A DNA stretch of 64,000 bases from the NCBI RefSeq assembly GCF_003148825.1, contig NZ_QGGZ01000002.1, positions 558,001 through 622,000 of the forward strand, read 5' to 3'. Positions within the stretch are counted from its first letter, which is position 1. Each line of letters begins with the position of its first letter. The notes under the pieces were generated by a model. It did no database searches, was not told the origin of the DNA, and saw only the letters and a program-made list of their open reading frames with translations. The DNA is from Streptomyces sp. CG 926 (GTDB lineage: Bacteria; Actinomycetota; Actinomycetes; Streptomycetales; Streptomycetaceae). Made by a program: the position numbers and the translations under genes. Positions 33,604-42,929 of this stretch are shown here, piece after piece.

Positions 33604-36054
33604 TCACGCGAGGTCGAGCGTCGCGGTCAGGCGGGTGTCTGCGTGCGAGTGGCTCGCGCGGACCTCGTAGGTGCCGCCGATCCGCCGCCAGCCGCCGGTC
33701 GCTTCGTCCCAGATCTCGAAGGCCCGGGCGGGCAGGGCGATCTCGGTCTCGACGCTCTCGCCGGGGCCCGCCGCCACACTCGCGAAGGCGGCAAGCCAGC
33801 TCGTCGGACGCTCCACGTCGTCCCGCTCGGGCGCCAGGTAGACCTGGACGACCTCGCGGCCGGGGCGGGCGCCGGTGTTGGTGAGGCGGACCCGGACCGT
33901 GTCGGCGGTGACCTCCAGGGAGTCGTACGTCCAGTCGGTGTAGCCGAGTCCGTGCCCGAAGGGGTAGCCGGGGGTCACGCCGTGCTTCTCGTACGCCCGG
34001 TAGCCGATGAAGAGCCCCTCGCCGTACTCCAGTCGCCCGTCGGTGGGGACGACCTCGGTGACGGGCGCGTCCGCGAACCGCGCGGGCCAGGTGGTGGGCA
34101 GCCGGCCGCCCGGCTCCACGTCGCCGAGGAGTACGTCGGCCAGCGCGGCCCCGCCCTCCTGTCCGGGGAACCAGGTCAGCAGGACGGCGGCGACCTCCTC
34201 GCGCCACGGGAGTTCCACCGGGGAGCCCGCGTTGACGACGACCACCGTGTTCGGGTTGACGGCGGCGACGGCGCGCACCAGGTCGTCCTGGCGGCCCGGG
34301 AGGGCGAGGTCCTGGCGGTCGAAGCCCTCGGACTCCACCCGCTCGGTGGTGGCGACGACCACGACGGCGGTGTCGGCCTCGCGCGCGGCGGCCACGGCCT
34401 CGGCGATCAGCTCGTCGGCGTCGCGCCGCGGGCCGAGGTGGAGCAGCGAGAACATGATCGCCCTGAGCGGCAGCGCGGACATGTCGGGGACCTGGAAGGT
34501 CAGGGACACCTCGACGGGCTCGCCCGCGGTGAGGGTGAGGCGGGCCCGCTCGTTCGGGGCGCCGAAGAAGGCCTCGAAGGGGTCGGCCTCGTTGCCCATC
34601 TCCTGGACGCCGCTCCACAGGGTCTCGCCGCCGACGGCCAGGGCGAAGGCGCCGAGTCCGCGGGTGCCGAAGGCGTGCTCGCCGCTCTCGCGCGGCACGA
34701 ACGTACCGCGCACCTCGATGCTCGCCATGGTCTCGTACGTGACCCCCGCGGGCAGGTCGTCGCCGATCCACTGGACCTGGCCGGAGGGCAGGCCGCCCTC
34801 CCCGAGGACGGTCCCGGAGGCGTCGCGGCAGACGGCGTGGAGCTCGAAGCCCTGGCCGGCGGGGGTGAGCTCGTCGGAGGGGTCGGCGCCGACGCTGAAG
34901 GTGAGGGCGCCCTCGGGGAGGGCGGCGGTGAGGCCGTCGAGCGGGGCGATCAGTCGTTCGGGGAAGACGGTGGCGCTGCCACCGCCGAGGATGCGGGCGT
35001 CGCGGGCGGCGGCGCCGGACAGGGCGACCGTGCCGCCGGCGGCCGCGTCCAGCGGCAGCGCCCCCTCGTTGCGGACCAGGACGAAGCCGCGGGCGGCGAG
35101 CTCGCGGGCCAGCGCCTGGCCGTCGATCGGGGCCGGGACGTCCGCGACGACGGCGGGGGCGCCCTCCAGGACGCCGACGCGGGCGGCGAGGCGCAGGACG
35201 TTGCGCACGGCGTCGTCCACGGCGGACTCGGGGACCTCGCCGGCGCGGACGGCCTCGGCGAGGGCGGGACCGTACACGGTGGTGGGGCCGGGCATGGCCA
35301 CGTCCAGGCCGCCCAGGATGTCGCCGGTGGTGGAACGGGCGGCCATCCAGTCGGAGACGTTGCAGCCGTCGAAGCCCCACTCGGCCCGCAGCACCTCGTT
35401 CACGAGGTACCGGTGCTCGCTCATGGTCGTGCCGTTGACCTGGTTGTAGGCGGTCATGATGCCCCAGGGGTGGGCGTTCGCGACGATGGCCTCGAACGGC
35501 GCCAGGTACAGCTCGCGCAGCGGGCGCGGGGCGATGACACTGTCGACGGTGAACCGGTCGGTCTCGGCGTCGTTGCCGACGAAGTGCTTGACGGTGGTGC
35601 CGACGCCGCCGTCCTGGACGCCGTTCACATAGCCCGCGCCGACGGCGCCGGTGAGGTACGGGTCCTCGGAGTAGCACTCGAAGTGCCGGCCGCCGAGCGG
35701 GGAGCGGTGCAGGTTGACGGTGGGCGCGAGGAGGACGTGCACGCCCTTGCGGCGGGCCTCCTGGGCGAGGAGCCGGCCGGCGCGGCGGGCGAGCTCCGGG
35801 TCCCAGGCGGCGGCGAGCGCGGTCGGGGACGGCAGGGCGATGGACGGGTCGTCGGCGGTCCAGCGGACGCCGCGGACCCCGATGGGTCCGTCGGAGAAGA
35901 CCAGGGACTCCAGTCCGACGGCGGGGACGGCGGGCAGGGCCCACATGTCCCGGCCGGCCAGCAGCCGGGCCTTGGTGTCGAGGTCCAGTTTGCCCAGTGC
36001 CGCCTCGACGGCGTCGTTGCGGCTCTGTTCGCGGACCTGATCGGCATCGGTCAC
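33604..36054 (-). CDS. Glycoside hydrolase family 3 beta-glucosidase
   Basis: An 816-residue GH3 enzyme without signal peptide. The TIM barrel domain contains LLAPTVNLHRSPLGGRHFECYSEDP and KHFVGNDAET, with the nucleophile Asp235 in NVSDWMAAR. A PA14-like insert sits at about 370-530 (VSYETM...RESGEHAFGTRGLGAF), the GH3 C-domain at about 560-680, and a fibronectin III-like end near 730-805. This architecture matches beta-glucosidases such as those of GH3 KmBglI type. GAGGAGGC precedes the GTG. Divergent TetR is its likely repressor. Confidence 0.94.
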   Translation of the reverse strand: MTDADQVREQSRNDAVEAALGKLDLDTKARLLAGRDMWALPAVPAVGLESLVFSDGPIGVRGVRWTADDPSIALPSPTALAAAWDPELARRAGRLLAQEARRKGVHVLLAPTVNLHRSPLGGRHFECYSEDPYLTGAVGAGYVNGVQDGGVGTTVKHFVGNDAETDRFTVDSVIAPRPLRELYLAPFEAIVANAHPWGIMTAYNQVNGTTMSEHRYLVNEVLRAEWGFDGCNVSDWMAARSTTGDILGGLDVAMPGPTTVYGPALAEAVRAGEVPESAVDDAVRNVLRLAARVGVLEGAPAVVADVPAPIDGQALARELAARGFVLVRNEGALPLDAAAGGTVALSGAAARDARILGGGSATVFPERLIAPLDGLTAALPEGALTFSVGADPSDELTPAGQGFELHAVCRDASGTVLGEGGLPSGQVQWIGDDLPAGVTYETMASIEVRGTFVPRESGEHAFGTRGLGAFALAVGGETLWSGVQEMGNEADPFEAFFGAPNERARLTLTAGEPVEVSLTFQVPDMSALPLRAIMFSLLHLGPRRDADELIAEAVAAAREADTAVVVVATTERVESEGFDRQDLALPGRQDDLVRAVAAVNPNTVVVVNAGSPVELPWREEVAAVLLTWFPGQEGGAALADVLLGDVEPGGRLPTTWPARFADAPVTEVVPTDGRLEYGEGLFIGYRAYEKHGVTPGYPFGHGLGYTDWTYDSLEVTADTVRVRLTNTGARPGREVVQVYLAPERDDVERPTSWLAAFASVAAGPGESVETEIALPARAFEIWDEATGGWRRIGGTYEVRASHSHADTRLTATLDLA

Positions 36055-36111
36055 GGCCGTGCCTCCTCGTTGAGTGCGGTGCGGTGCGGTGCCCCCATCG
36101 TGGACCTGTTA

Positions 36112-36127
36112 CCTGTTGAACGGTAGG
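36112..36127. promoter_or_regulatory. Candidate TetR operator for the GH3 gene
   Basis: TACCTGTTGAACGGTA is an imperfect palindrome (outer TACC/GGTA arms) in the 157-bp gap between the GH3 gene and its divergent TetR gene. The same gap holds four GTGCG repeats (36076-36095). Confidence 0.35.
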
Positions 36128-36211
36128 GTTCGTAATGTGTTCGTGATATTCGGATGCCGTACGGTCCTGTGGGCAGGGCGCAGCACGTGAACGGGAAGGG
36201 GTGCCGGACCG

Positions 36212-36796
36212 ATGGTCAGGGCGAGGAGCGAGGAGCGGCGCGGGGAGATCGTCCGCGCGGCCGTCGAGGTCATCGCGGAGCGCGGCTACCGGGGCGCGTC
36301 CCTGGCCACCGTCGCCGAACGCGTGGGTCTGACCCAGCAGGGCCTGTTGCACTACTTCCCGACCAAGGAGGCCCTGCTGGTCGCGGTGCTGGAGGAACGC
36401 GACCGCTGGGACACGGGCGGCGGCTCGCGCGCCGCTGCCGACACCTGGCGCCTGGACCTGCTGGACTCGCTGGTCGAGTACAACGCCATGCGCCCGGGTA
36501 TCGTGCAGACCTTCTCGGCGCTGCTGGGCGAGAGCGTCACCGACGGGCACCCGGCCCGGGATTTCTTCACCGAGCGCTACGCCCAGGTCCGCTCGGAGAT
36601 GGCGGCGGTGCTGCGCGCCGAGTTCGGCGACCGGCTCCCGTCGGGCCTCACCCCCGAGCAGGTGGCCCCGCTGCTGACGGCGGTCATGGACGGGCTCCAG
36701 TACCAGTGGCTGCTGGCTCCGGAATCGGTCGACATGCCCGCCGCCTTCCGCTCCTTCCTGAAGCTGCTGCGGGGCCCGGGCAGCGCCTCGACCTAG
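36212..36796 (+). CDS. TetR-family regulator divergent from GH3
   Basis: A 194-residue TetR repressor with RRGEIVRAAVEVIAERGYRGAS and VGLTQQGLLHYFPTKEALL. The C-terminal helices would bind a ligand, perhaps a sugar. Divergent to the GH3 gene. It shares stop bases CTAG with the convergent monooxygenase. A GGGG tract upstream of the ATG. Confidence 0.87.
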   Translation: MVRARSEERRGEIVRAAVEVIAERGYRGASLATVAERVGLTQQGLLHYFPTKEALLVAVLEERDRWDTGGGSRAAADTWRLDLLDSLVEYNAMRPGIVQTFSALLGESVTDGHPARDFFTERYAQVRSEMAAVLRAEFGDRLPSGLTPEQVAPLLTAVMDGLQYQWLLAPESVDMPAAFRSFLKLLRGPGSAST

Positions 36797-37116
36797 TCGA
36801 TCCGGAGCTCGCCCATCCGGCTCCAGCCGGTCGCACCCTCGATGGTGGTGCTAACGATCTCGGGCGTACGGGTCACCATCGGCCGCATGGTCTCCAGCGC
36901 GGCACTGAAGTGCTCCGAGGTGACGTGCGCTTCGGCAGCGTCGTCCTGGAAGGCCTCCACCAGCACGTAGGTGTTCGGCTCCTCCAGGCTGCGCGACCAC
37001 TCGAACCACAGGTTCCCTGGTTCGGCGCGGGTGGCGCGGGTGAAGGGCGCGACCTTGTCGGGCCACGCGTCGACGTATTCGGGCTTGACGGGGAATTTCA
37101 CCACAATGAAGATCAC
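36793..37116 (-). CDS. Antibiotic biosynthesis monooxygenase-fold protein
   Basis: A 107-residue dimeric alpha-beta ferredoxin-like ABM protein with FIVVKFPVKPEYVDAW and NLWFEWSRSLEEPNTYVLVEAF, and a HVTSEHF segment. Homologues include quinol monooxygenases like YgiN, which oxidise small quinols without cofactors. Single gene. The TAG stop shares CTAG with the TetR stop. Confidence 0.82.
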   Translation of the reverse strand: MIFIVVKFPVKPEYVDAWPDKVAPFTRATRAEPGNLWFEWSRSLEEPNTYVLVEAFQDDAAEAHVTSEHFSAALETMRPMVTRTPEIVSTTIEGATGWSRMGELRID

Positions 37117-37177
37117 ACCGGCAGTTTATGCAGGTCGATCCACACCACGGGCGAACCTCCCTCCGGGTCCGGCCGGG

Positions 37178-37978
37178 TCATGGGCGCAGGGTGGAGAGGT
37201 CCCGGTCCGCGAGTTCCGGGCGGGCCGCGAGGGTGGCGTGGACCGCTCCCAGGATGGGCAGCGGGGCGTGCGCCGTCGCCAGGGCCACGTCCTTGGCGGC
37301 CAGGGCCACGGGGAAATGCGAACCGTCGGCGAAGGTACGGGCGACCGCGCCCGCCAGCGGGCCCGCGGCCAGCTGTGCGCGCACCAGATCGGCGGGCAGG
37401 TCGAGGGCCCGGCCCAGGGTCAACGCCTCGGCCACCAGGCCGACCCCGCCGACCGCCGCATTGATCAGGACCAGCTTCAGGGCCGCCCCCGAGCCCAGCG
37501 GCCCGCACTCCGTGACCTCGCCGAGCGCGTCGAGGACGGCCCGGACCGGGCCGGGCCGCGGGCCACCGCCCACCAGCACCCGCAACTGCCCCGCGGCGGC
37601 CCGGTCCACGCTGCCCATCACCGGGGCGTCGGTCAGCGTCACCCCGGCCGGCAGCCGCCCCGCCAACTCCCGCACCGGACCCGGGCCCACCGTCGAGGTG
37701 TCGATCCAGTGCGTGCCGGGACGCAGGGCGGGCAGAACGCTCTCGGCTACGGCCCGCAACGCCTGCGGGTCGGCCAGCATCGTGATGACCAGGTCGGCGC
37801 CGCGCACCGCCTCGGCGGGCGAGGGCGCGAGCACGGCGCCGGCTTCCACCAGGGGGCCGGCCTTGCCCGGGGTGCGGTTCCACACCGTCAGGTCGTGTCC
37901 CCGGGCCAGCAGATGACGGGCCATCGGGGCGCCCATGTGGCCGAGGCCGAGGAACGCGATCTTCTGTGCTGTGTCCAT
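37178..37978 (-). CDS. NAD(P)-dependent beta-hydroxyacid dehydrogenase-like reductase
   Basis: A 266-residue oxidoreductase of the 6-phosphogluconate/3-hydroxyisobutyrate dehydrogenase family. Dinucleotide loop [13 protein letters not shown], substrate loop [16 protein letters not shown] and the catalytic Lys in [15 protein letters not shown]. Such proteins reduce short-chain hydroxy or imine substrates. TAGCGT with seven bases before ATG 37978 gives leaderless translation, with the LysR promoter facing it 60 bp away. Likely target of that LysR protein. Confidence 0.9.
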   Translation of the reverse strand: MDTAQKIAFLGLGHMGAPMARHLLARGHDLTVWNRTPGKAGPLVEAGAVLAPSPAEAVRGADLVITMLADPQALRAVAESVLPALRPGTHWIDTSTVGPGPVRELAGRLPAGVTLTDAPVMGSVDRAAAGQLRVLVGGGPRPGPVRAVLDALGEVTECGPLGSGAALKLVLINAAVGGVGLVAEALTLGRALDLPADLVRAQLAAGPLAGAVARTFADGSHFPVALAAKDVALATAHAPLPILGAVHATLAARPELADRDLSTLRP

Positions 37979-38036
37979 GCCCATGACGCTAGGTCGGGCC
38001 CATCCATGCGACAAGCGAATGTCTAGCATGGCTGCC

Positions 38037-38936
38037 ATGCCCGCTCCGCACAGCTTGTACGAGGTCTTCCTGCGCGTGGCCCGCCTGGCCTCCTTCACCG
38101 CCGCCGCCCGGTCGCTCGGCTACACCCAGTCCGCGGTCTCCCGGCAGATCCAGGCCCTGGAGGACGAGTGGGGCGCCCCGCTCTTCGACCGCCTCCCCCG
38201 CGGGGTCCGCCTGACCGAGGCCGGCCAGGTCCTGCTCCCGCACGCCGAGGCCGTCGGCGAGCGGCTGCGCACCGCCCGCGCCGAACTCGACGCGCTGCGC
38301 GCCCTCGATACCGGGCGGCTGCGGATCGGCGCCTTCTCCACCGCCGACGCCGCCCTGCTGCCCCGGGCGCTGGCCGCCTTCCGGGCCCGCCACCCCGGCG
38401 TGGCCGTCACCCGTACCGAGGGCCCCTCCGCCACACACCTGGCCCTGCTCGCCGCCGGGGACCTCGACCTCGCCGTCGTCGCCGACACCTCCGCCCGGCC
38501 GCCCGCCGGCTGCACCCCGCACCACCTGCTCGACGAGCGGATGTACGTGGCCCTGCCGAGCGGCCACCGGCTCGCCGGGCGCGCCGACCTGCGACTGGCC
38601 GAACTGGCCGACGAGGAGTGGATCGCGGCCGACACCCGACCCGAGGAGACCCTGATGCACTCCGCGCTGGCCGGTGGCTTCCGCCCGCGCACCGGTTTCG
38701 TCGCCGCCGACTGGATCGCCAAGCAGGGCTTCGTCGCCGCCGGGCTCGGCGTCACCCTGATCCCGGCACTCGCCGCCTCCTCGGCACGGGCCGACCTCGC
38801 ACTCGTCCCCCTGCACCCGGACGACACCCCGCGCCGCCGGGTCTACGCCGCCACCCCGTGCGGGATCGCGCCCTCCCCCGCCGCCCTCGCCTTCCTGGCC
38901 CTGCTCGTGGAGGTCGCCGCCGCCCTGACATCCTGA
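38037..38936 (+). CDS. LysR-family transcriptional regulator
   Basis: A 299-residue LysR activator. The winged helix spans residues 4-64 ([20 protein letters not shown], then [21 protein letters not shown]) and the effector domain covers 90-290 ([17 protein letters not shown]). TAGCAT followed by seven bases before the ATG shows leaderless translation. Divergent from the reductase gene, the usual LysR arrangement. It is followed after 4 bp by the nitrilase gene. Confidence 0.92.
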   Translation: MPAPHSLYEVFLRVARLASFTAAARSLGYTQSAVSRQIQALEDEWGAPLFDRLPRGVRLTEAGQVLLPHAEAVGERLRTARAELDALRALDTGRLRIGAFSTADAALLPRALAAFRARHPGVAVTRTEGPSATHLALLAAGDLDLAVVADTSARPPAGCTPHHLLDERMYVALPSGHRLAGRADLRLAELADEEWIAADTRPEETLMHSALAGGFRPRTGFVAADWIAKQGFVAAGLGVTLIPALAASSARADLALVPLHPDDTPRRRVYAATPCGIAPSPAALAFLALLVEVAAALTS

Positions 38937-38940
38937 CCCG

Positions 38941-39660
38941 GTGAAGATCGCCGCAGCACAGCTGAACTGTGTCCCCGCCGACGTCCGAGCCAATGTCGCG
39001 CAGGCCGCGGGCCTCGCCGTCCGGGCCCGCGAGGAGGGTGCCGACCTGGTGGTGTTCCCCGAGCTCGCGCTCACCGGCTACGAGCCGGGCGCGCTGACCG
39101 CCGACCCCGGCCTGTGGACGGCCGCCGACGACCCCCGGCTGGATCCGCTGCGCCGCGCCGGGATCGCCACCGCGGTGAACGTCGCCCTGCCCACCGGCGG
39201 CCCGCGCCCGGCCATCGCGACGCTGGTCCACGACGCGGACGGCGCGCACGTGACGACGTACGCGAAGCAGCACCTGTACCGGCACGAGCAGGACGTCTTC
39301 GAGCGCGGCGAGGGCGACGGGCACTTCGAACTCGGCGGGATCCGCTTCTCCCTGGGCATCTGCTTCGACAACCACTTCCCCGAACTGCCCGGTCGGGGCG
39401 CCGCCGACGGCTGCCGGGTGCACCTGGCGAGCTCCCTGTACGGGACGGGCGACGGGATCCACGAGCGCGCCACCGTGCACCCGGGGATCGCGCGGGAGCA
39501 CGGCCTGTACGTGGTCCTCGCCAACCACGTCGGCCCGGCCGGCCCGTGGACCGGCTGCGGCCGCTCGGCCGTGTGGGCCCCCGGCGGCGCCCTGCTGACC
39601 GAGGCGGACGACCGTACGCCCTCGGTGGTGACGGCCTCGATCGCGACGGCCCTGGTGTGA
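38941..39660 (+). CDS. Carbon-nitrogen (nitrilase-superfamily) hydrolase
   Basis: A 239-residue amidase-type enzyme. The Glu-Lys-Cys triad is intact: Glu41 in FPELALTGYEP, Lys109 in YAKQHLY, Cys141 in LGICFDNHFPE. Family members hydrolyse amides or nitriles, and this one may use small omega-amidase-like substrates. It begins 4 bp after the LysR stop without a ribosome site, so translation is coupled. RGAADGC near 140 supports the dimer fold. Confidence 0.92.
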   Translation: MKIAAAQLNCVPADVRANVAQAAGLAVRAREEGADLVVFPELALTGYEPGALTADPGLWTAADDPRLDPLRRAGIATAVNVALPTGGPRPAIATLVHDADGAHVTTYAKQHLYRHEQDVFERGEGDGHFELGGIRFSLGICFDNHFPELPGRGAADGCRVHLASSLYGTGDGIHERATVHPGIAREHGLYVVLANHVGPAGPWTGCGRSAVWAPGGALLTEADDRTPSVVTASIATALV

Positions 39661-39673
39661 TGAGGTGGGCGCC

Positions 39674-40396
39674 ATGAGCGACTTCGAGACGATCACGGTT
39701 CCGGAACGCCTCCACGGATATCCGGGGGTGGCCTTCGGCGGCTATGTGGCGGGCGTCCTGGCCGCCCGGGCCGCCGCGAAGGACGTACGGGTGGACTTCC
39801 GCCGGCCCGTGCCGACCGGGGCGCCGGTACGACTCGCCGCGACCGCCGAGGGCGGCTGCGAGCTGACGGACGGCGAGCTGCTGCTGGCCGCGGCCACCCC
39901 GATCGAGGCGCCCGCCGCCCCGTGCCCCGAAGCCCCTTCCTGGGACCGGGCGGTGGCTGCGGCCGAGGCCTTCCGGGCGGACCCGCCGGACGGTCAGGCC
40001 GACTGCTTCGGCTGCGGCCTGGACCGGACGCCCGCCACCGGTCTGCGGCTGCACTGCGGTACGGTGCCGGGCCGCGAGCTGGTCGCCGCCGCGTGGACGC
40101 CCGCTCCGGAACTGGGCGGCCCGGACGGGCTGCTGCCGTCCGAGCTGGTGTGGGGCGCGCTGGACTGCCCCGGGAACGCGGCCGGGCGACTGCTGGACGG
40201 CCGCCGGGCCGGGGCGGTCACCGCCGCGCTCGGCGCACGGCTGCTGCGGCCGGTGCCGGTGGGCGAGGGGCTGGTCTCGTACGCCTGGATGCTGACGTCC
40301 TCGGGCCGCAAGTACACCGTGGGCACGGCCCTGGCCACGGCCGACGGCGAACTGTGCGCGGTCGCCGAGGCCCTGTGGGTGGAGCCGCGGACGTAG
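39674..40396 (+). CDS. Hotdog-fold thioesterase-like protein
   Basis: A 240-residue protein with a duplicated or tandem hotdog fold. The N-terminal HGYPGVAFGGYVAGVLAARAA resembles PaaI/YbgC thioesterases. A central CFGCGLDRTPATGLRLHC gives a Cys-rich loop, followed by LVWGALDCPGNAA and RYSYAWML-type strands. Probable acyl-CoA thioesterase, with substrate unknown. GAGGTGGG precedes the ATG and the nitrilase ends 14 bp upstream. Confidence 0.75.
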   Translation: MSDFETITVPERLHGYPGVAFGGYVAGVLAARAAAKDVRVDFRRPVPTGAPVRLAATAEGGCELTDGELLLAAATPIEAPAAPCPEAPSWDRAVAAAEAFRADPPDGQADCFGCGLDRTPATGLRLHCGTVPGRELVAAAWTPAPELGGPDGLLPSELVWGALDCPGNAAGRLLDGRRAGAVTAALGARLLRPVPVGEGLVSYAWMLTSSGRKYTVGTALATADGELCAVAEALWVEPRT

Positions 40397-40457
40397 CGGT
40401 GGCCGCGGATCGTAGCCGTGGCGGGCCCGCTCGGACCGTGGCGGGTGGCTCAGGCGG

Positions 40458-41258
40458 TCACGAGTACGCGGGCGGCGGCGGTCCGAAACCCGCCGGGGCG
40501 CTCTCGGCGGCCGGGGCCTCGTCGGTCCGCATGAGGTCCCGGGCCATCAGCGTGGCCCCGGCCACCGCGCCCGGCATCAGGAACACCGCGACCAGCGGCA
40601 CCAGGAACGCCAGCACCAGCGGCACCCCGAAGCCCAGCACGAGCAGCCGCCGCGACCGCATCAGCTCCAGCCGGTCGGGCAGCTCCACCTTGCGCCGCTG
40701 CAGGGCGACGGCGGTGAGCTCCTGGGTCAGGAAGTAGCCGGAGACGCAGAAGCCGAGCACCGGGATCACCGTCTGGCCGATCACCGGGACGAACCCGAGG
40801 GCGAAGAGCAGGATCCCGTACAGCAGCACCCGCAGGAGCACCTTCACGCTGTCCCGGGCCGAGATCCACAGCTCCTGCCAGAGCGGGAGCCCCGATTGCG
40901 GCACCTCGCCGCCCTCGCTGCGGTCGACCTGCTCCGACAGGGACTCGTAGAAGGGCTGGCCGATCAGCAGGGTCACGGCGGTGAAGGTGATCACCGCGAG
41001 GAAGAGCCCGAGGCCGAAGAGCAGGGCGGTCAGGAAGCCGCGGAAGAACGAGAGCCAGGGCGAGGACCAGTCGTCGGCGAAGGGGGTGGCCCAGGCCGTC
41101 AGGTCGTCGGCCCCGTAGCCGAGCCCGATCAGGGCGCCGACGTACAGGACGAACGCCACGAGCCCGGGCAGCAGCCCGAAGCCCAGCCACCGGCCGTGGC
41201 CGAACACCCATCGCTGTCCGGCCAGCAGATACCGGAAGCCCCCCGCAAGATCACGCAT
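40458..41258 (-). CDS. EI24/CysZ-like integral membrane protein
   Basis: A 266-residue membrane protein with the EI24 layout: helices near GRWLGFGLLPGLVAFVLYV, FFRGFLTALLFGLGLFLAVITF, LLRVLLYGILLFALGFVPVIG and RLLVLGFGVPLVLAFLVPL. CysZ transports sulfate in E. coli, but many actinobacterial EI24 proteins have no proven cargo. TAAACT with six bases before the ATG is a leaderless promoter. Stands alone. Confidence 0.85.
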   Translation of the reverse strand: MRDLAGGFRYLLAGQRWVFGHGRWLGFGLLPGLVAFVLYVGALIGLGYGADDLTAWATPFADDWSSPWLSFFRGFLTALLFGLGLFLAVITFTAVTLLIGQPFYESLSEQVDRSEGGEVPQSGLPLWQELWISARDSVKVLLRVLLYGILLFALGFVPVIGQTVIPVLGFCVSGYFLTQELTAVALQRRKVELPDRLELMRSRRLLVLGFGVPLVLAFLVPLVAVFLMPGAVAGATLMARDLMRTDEAPAAESAPAGFGPPPPAYS

Positions 41259-41272
41259 GGGGCCAGTTTACG

Positions 41273-41308
41273 GCGAAGGCCGCACCCCGGTCGGGGTGCG
41301 GCCTTCGC
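41273..41308 (-). terminator. Terminator after ohr
   Basis: A perfect 16-bp stem GCGAAGGCCGCACCCC with GGGGTGCGGCCTTCGC and a short loop lies 16 nt after the ohr stop. Confidence 0.85.
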
Positions 41309-41323
41309 GCTGCGAGCGCCGGA

Positions 41324-41746
41324 TCAGACGGCGAGCTCGACGGTGATGTTGCCGCGGGTGGCCTTCGAGTACGGGCAGACCTGGTGGGCCTTCTCGATGA
41401 GGTCCTTGGCGGTGGCGGCGTCCACGTTCGGGATCACGGCCGAGATCTTGACGATCAGACCGAAGCCCTCGTCGTTCTTGCCGATGCCGACCTCGGCGGT
41501 GACCGTGGAGCCGGAGATGTCGGCGTTCACGTTCTTCGCGACGACGCCCAGGGCGCCCTGGAAGCAGGCGCTGTAGCCGGCGGCGAACAGCTGCTCCGGG
41601 TTGGTGCCGGCGCCGCTGCCACCGAGCTCCTTCGGCGGGTTCACGACGACGTCGAGCTGGCCGTCGTTGGTGGCGACGCGACCGTCACGGCCGTTCTCGG
41701 CGGTGGCGACAGCGGTGTAGGCGACGTCGGACTGCTGGATGGACAT
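41324..41746 (-). CDS. ohr: Organic hydroperoxide reductase, Ohr/OsmC type
   Basis: A 140-residue thiol peroxidase that detoxifies lipid and alkyl hydroperoxides. Catalytic cysteines are Cys61 in AACFQGAL-like context and Cys124 in HQVCPYS, with Arg in DGRVATNDG supporting the thiolate. AGGAGG is 9 nt before the ATG. Closely beside an oxidoreductase gene with its own MarR regulator. Confidence 0.94.
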   Translation of the reverse strand: MSIQQSDVAYTAVATAENGRDGRVATNDGQLDVVVNPPKELGGSGAGTNPEQLFAAGYSACFQGALGVVAKNVNADISGSTVTAEVGIGKNDEGFGLIVKISAVIPNVDAATAKDLIEKAHQVCPYSKATRGNITVELAV

Positions 41747-41810
41747 AAAGGAAAATCCTCCTGGTAATCGCCGTGAGTCGCGCCCACGATCACGACGGTG
41801 TGCAGTGAGC

Positions 41811-42833
41811 CTAACCGGTGAAGGAAACGATCATCTTTCCGGTGTTCTCGCCGCGCAGCATGCCGAGGAAGGCGGAGGTGGCGTTCTCGACACCCTCGAC
41901 GACCGTCTCGTCGTAGCGCAGCTCACCGGAACGCAGCCAGCCGGCGACGTCCTGGACGAACTGCTGCTGCAGGTTGTTGTGGTCGTTGACGAGGATGCCC
42001 TGCAGGCGCAGGCGCTTGCCGATGACCTGCATCAGGTTGCGCGGACCGGGGGCGGCCTCGGTGTCGTTGTAGCCGGCGATCGCGCCGCACAGGGTGGCCC
42101 GACCGTTCACCTTCATCGAGGAGATGGCGGCCTCCAGGTGGTCACCGCCGACGTTGTCGAAGTAGACGTCGATGCCCTCGGGGGCGGCGGCCGGCAGCTG
42201 CTCGGCGACGGGGCCGTTCTTGTAGTTGAAGGCGGCGTCGAAACCGTACTTCTCCGTGAGGAGCGTCACCTTCTCGTCCGAGCCGGCGGAGCCGATGACC
42301 CGGGAGGCGCCCTTGATCTTGGCGAACTGGCCGACGAGGCTGCCGACGGCACCGGCCGCGCCGGAGACGAAGACGGAGTCGCCCTCCTTGAAGGAGGCGA
42401 CCTCGAAGAGTCCGGCGTAGGCGGTCAGGCCCGGCATGCCGAGGACGCCGAGGTAGGCGGAGAGCGGGGCGAGCGAGGCGTCCACCTTCACGGCGTGCGC
42501 GGCGTCGACGTCCGCGTACTCACGCCAGCCGAAGGGGTGCAGGACGTGCTCGCCGACGGCGAAGCCCTCGGCGGAGGAGGCGACGATCTCGCCGACCGCG
42601 CCGCCCTGCATCGGCTCGTCCAGCTGGAAGGGCGGGATGTACGACTTCGTGTCGTTCATCCGGCCGCGCATGTAGGGGTCCACGGACATGTAGAGGTTGC
42701 GCACGAGGATCCGGCCGGCGGCGGGCTCGGCGGACACGGGCACCTCGCGCAGGGCGAAGTCCTCGGCGACGGGCCAGCCCTGCGGGCGACGGACGAGGTG
42801 CCACTCGCGGCTGACGGCGGGGATCTGAGACAT
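41811..42833 (-). CDS. NADP-dependent medium-chain dehydrogenase / quinone reductase
   Basis: A 340-residue MDR enzyme of the leukotriene B4 dehydrogenase/curcumin reductase type (MDR superfamily). Rossmann motif VFVSGAAGAVGSLVGQFAKI, substrate loop SVDPYMRGRM, and YFDNVGGDHLEAAI. It reduces alpha,beta-unsaturated carbonyls or quinones. The MarR gene with a strong operator is divergent and probably controls it. Confidence 0.93.
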   Translation of the reverse strand: MSQIPAVSREWHLVRRPQGWPVAEDFALREVPVSAEPAAGRILVRNLYMSVDPYMRGRMNDTKSYIPPFQLDEPMQGGAVGEIVASSAEGFAVGEHVLHPFGWREYADVDAAHAVKVDASLAPLSAYLGVLGMPGLTAYAGLFEVASFKEGDSVFVSGAAGAVGSLVGQFAKIKGASRVIGSAGSDEKVTLLTEKYGFDAAFNYKNGPVAEQLPAAAPEGIDVYFDNVGGDHLEAAISSMKVNGRATLCGAIAGYNDTEAAPGPRNLMQVIGKRLRLQGILVNDHNNLQQQFVQDVAGWLRSGELRYDETVVEGVENATSAFLGMLRGENTGKMIVSFTG

Positions 42834-42858
42834 GCGGCGCTCCTGGTCAGAACGAAAA

Positions 42859-42879
42859 TTGCTTCACTAGGTGAAACAA
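42859..42879. promoter_or_regulatory. MarR operator
   Basis: TTGCTTCAC-TAG-GTGAAACAA is an inverted repeat with 9-bp arms (8 of 9 matched) in the 96-bp gap between the dehydrogenase and marR genes, close to both starts. The core TTCAC-N3-GTGAA is the usual size for MarR dimers. Confidence 0.7.
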
Positions 42880-42929
42880 CCATGCGCCTAGATATTTCAT
42901 GTTGTCAAGTAAATGGGTACGCTGGTTCC

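Noticed and set aside
33526..36126. 866-codon plus-strand frame opposite the GH3 gene
   Set aside because: Antisense shadow with Gly/Ala/Arg repeats and no domain.
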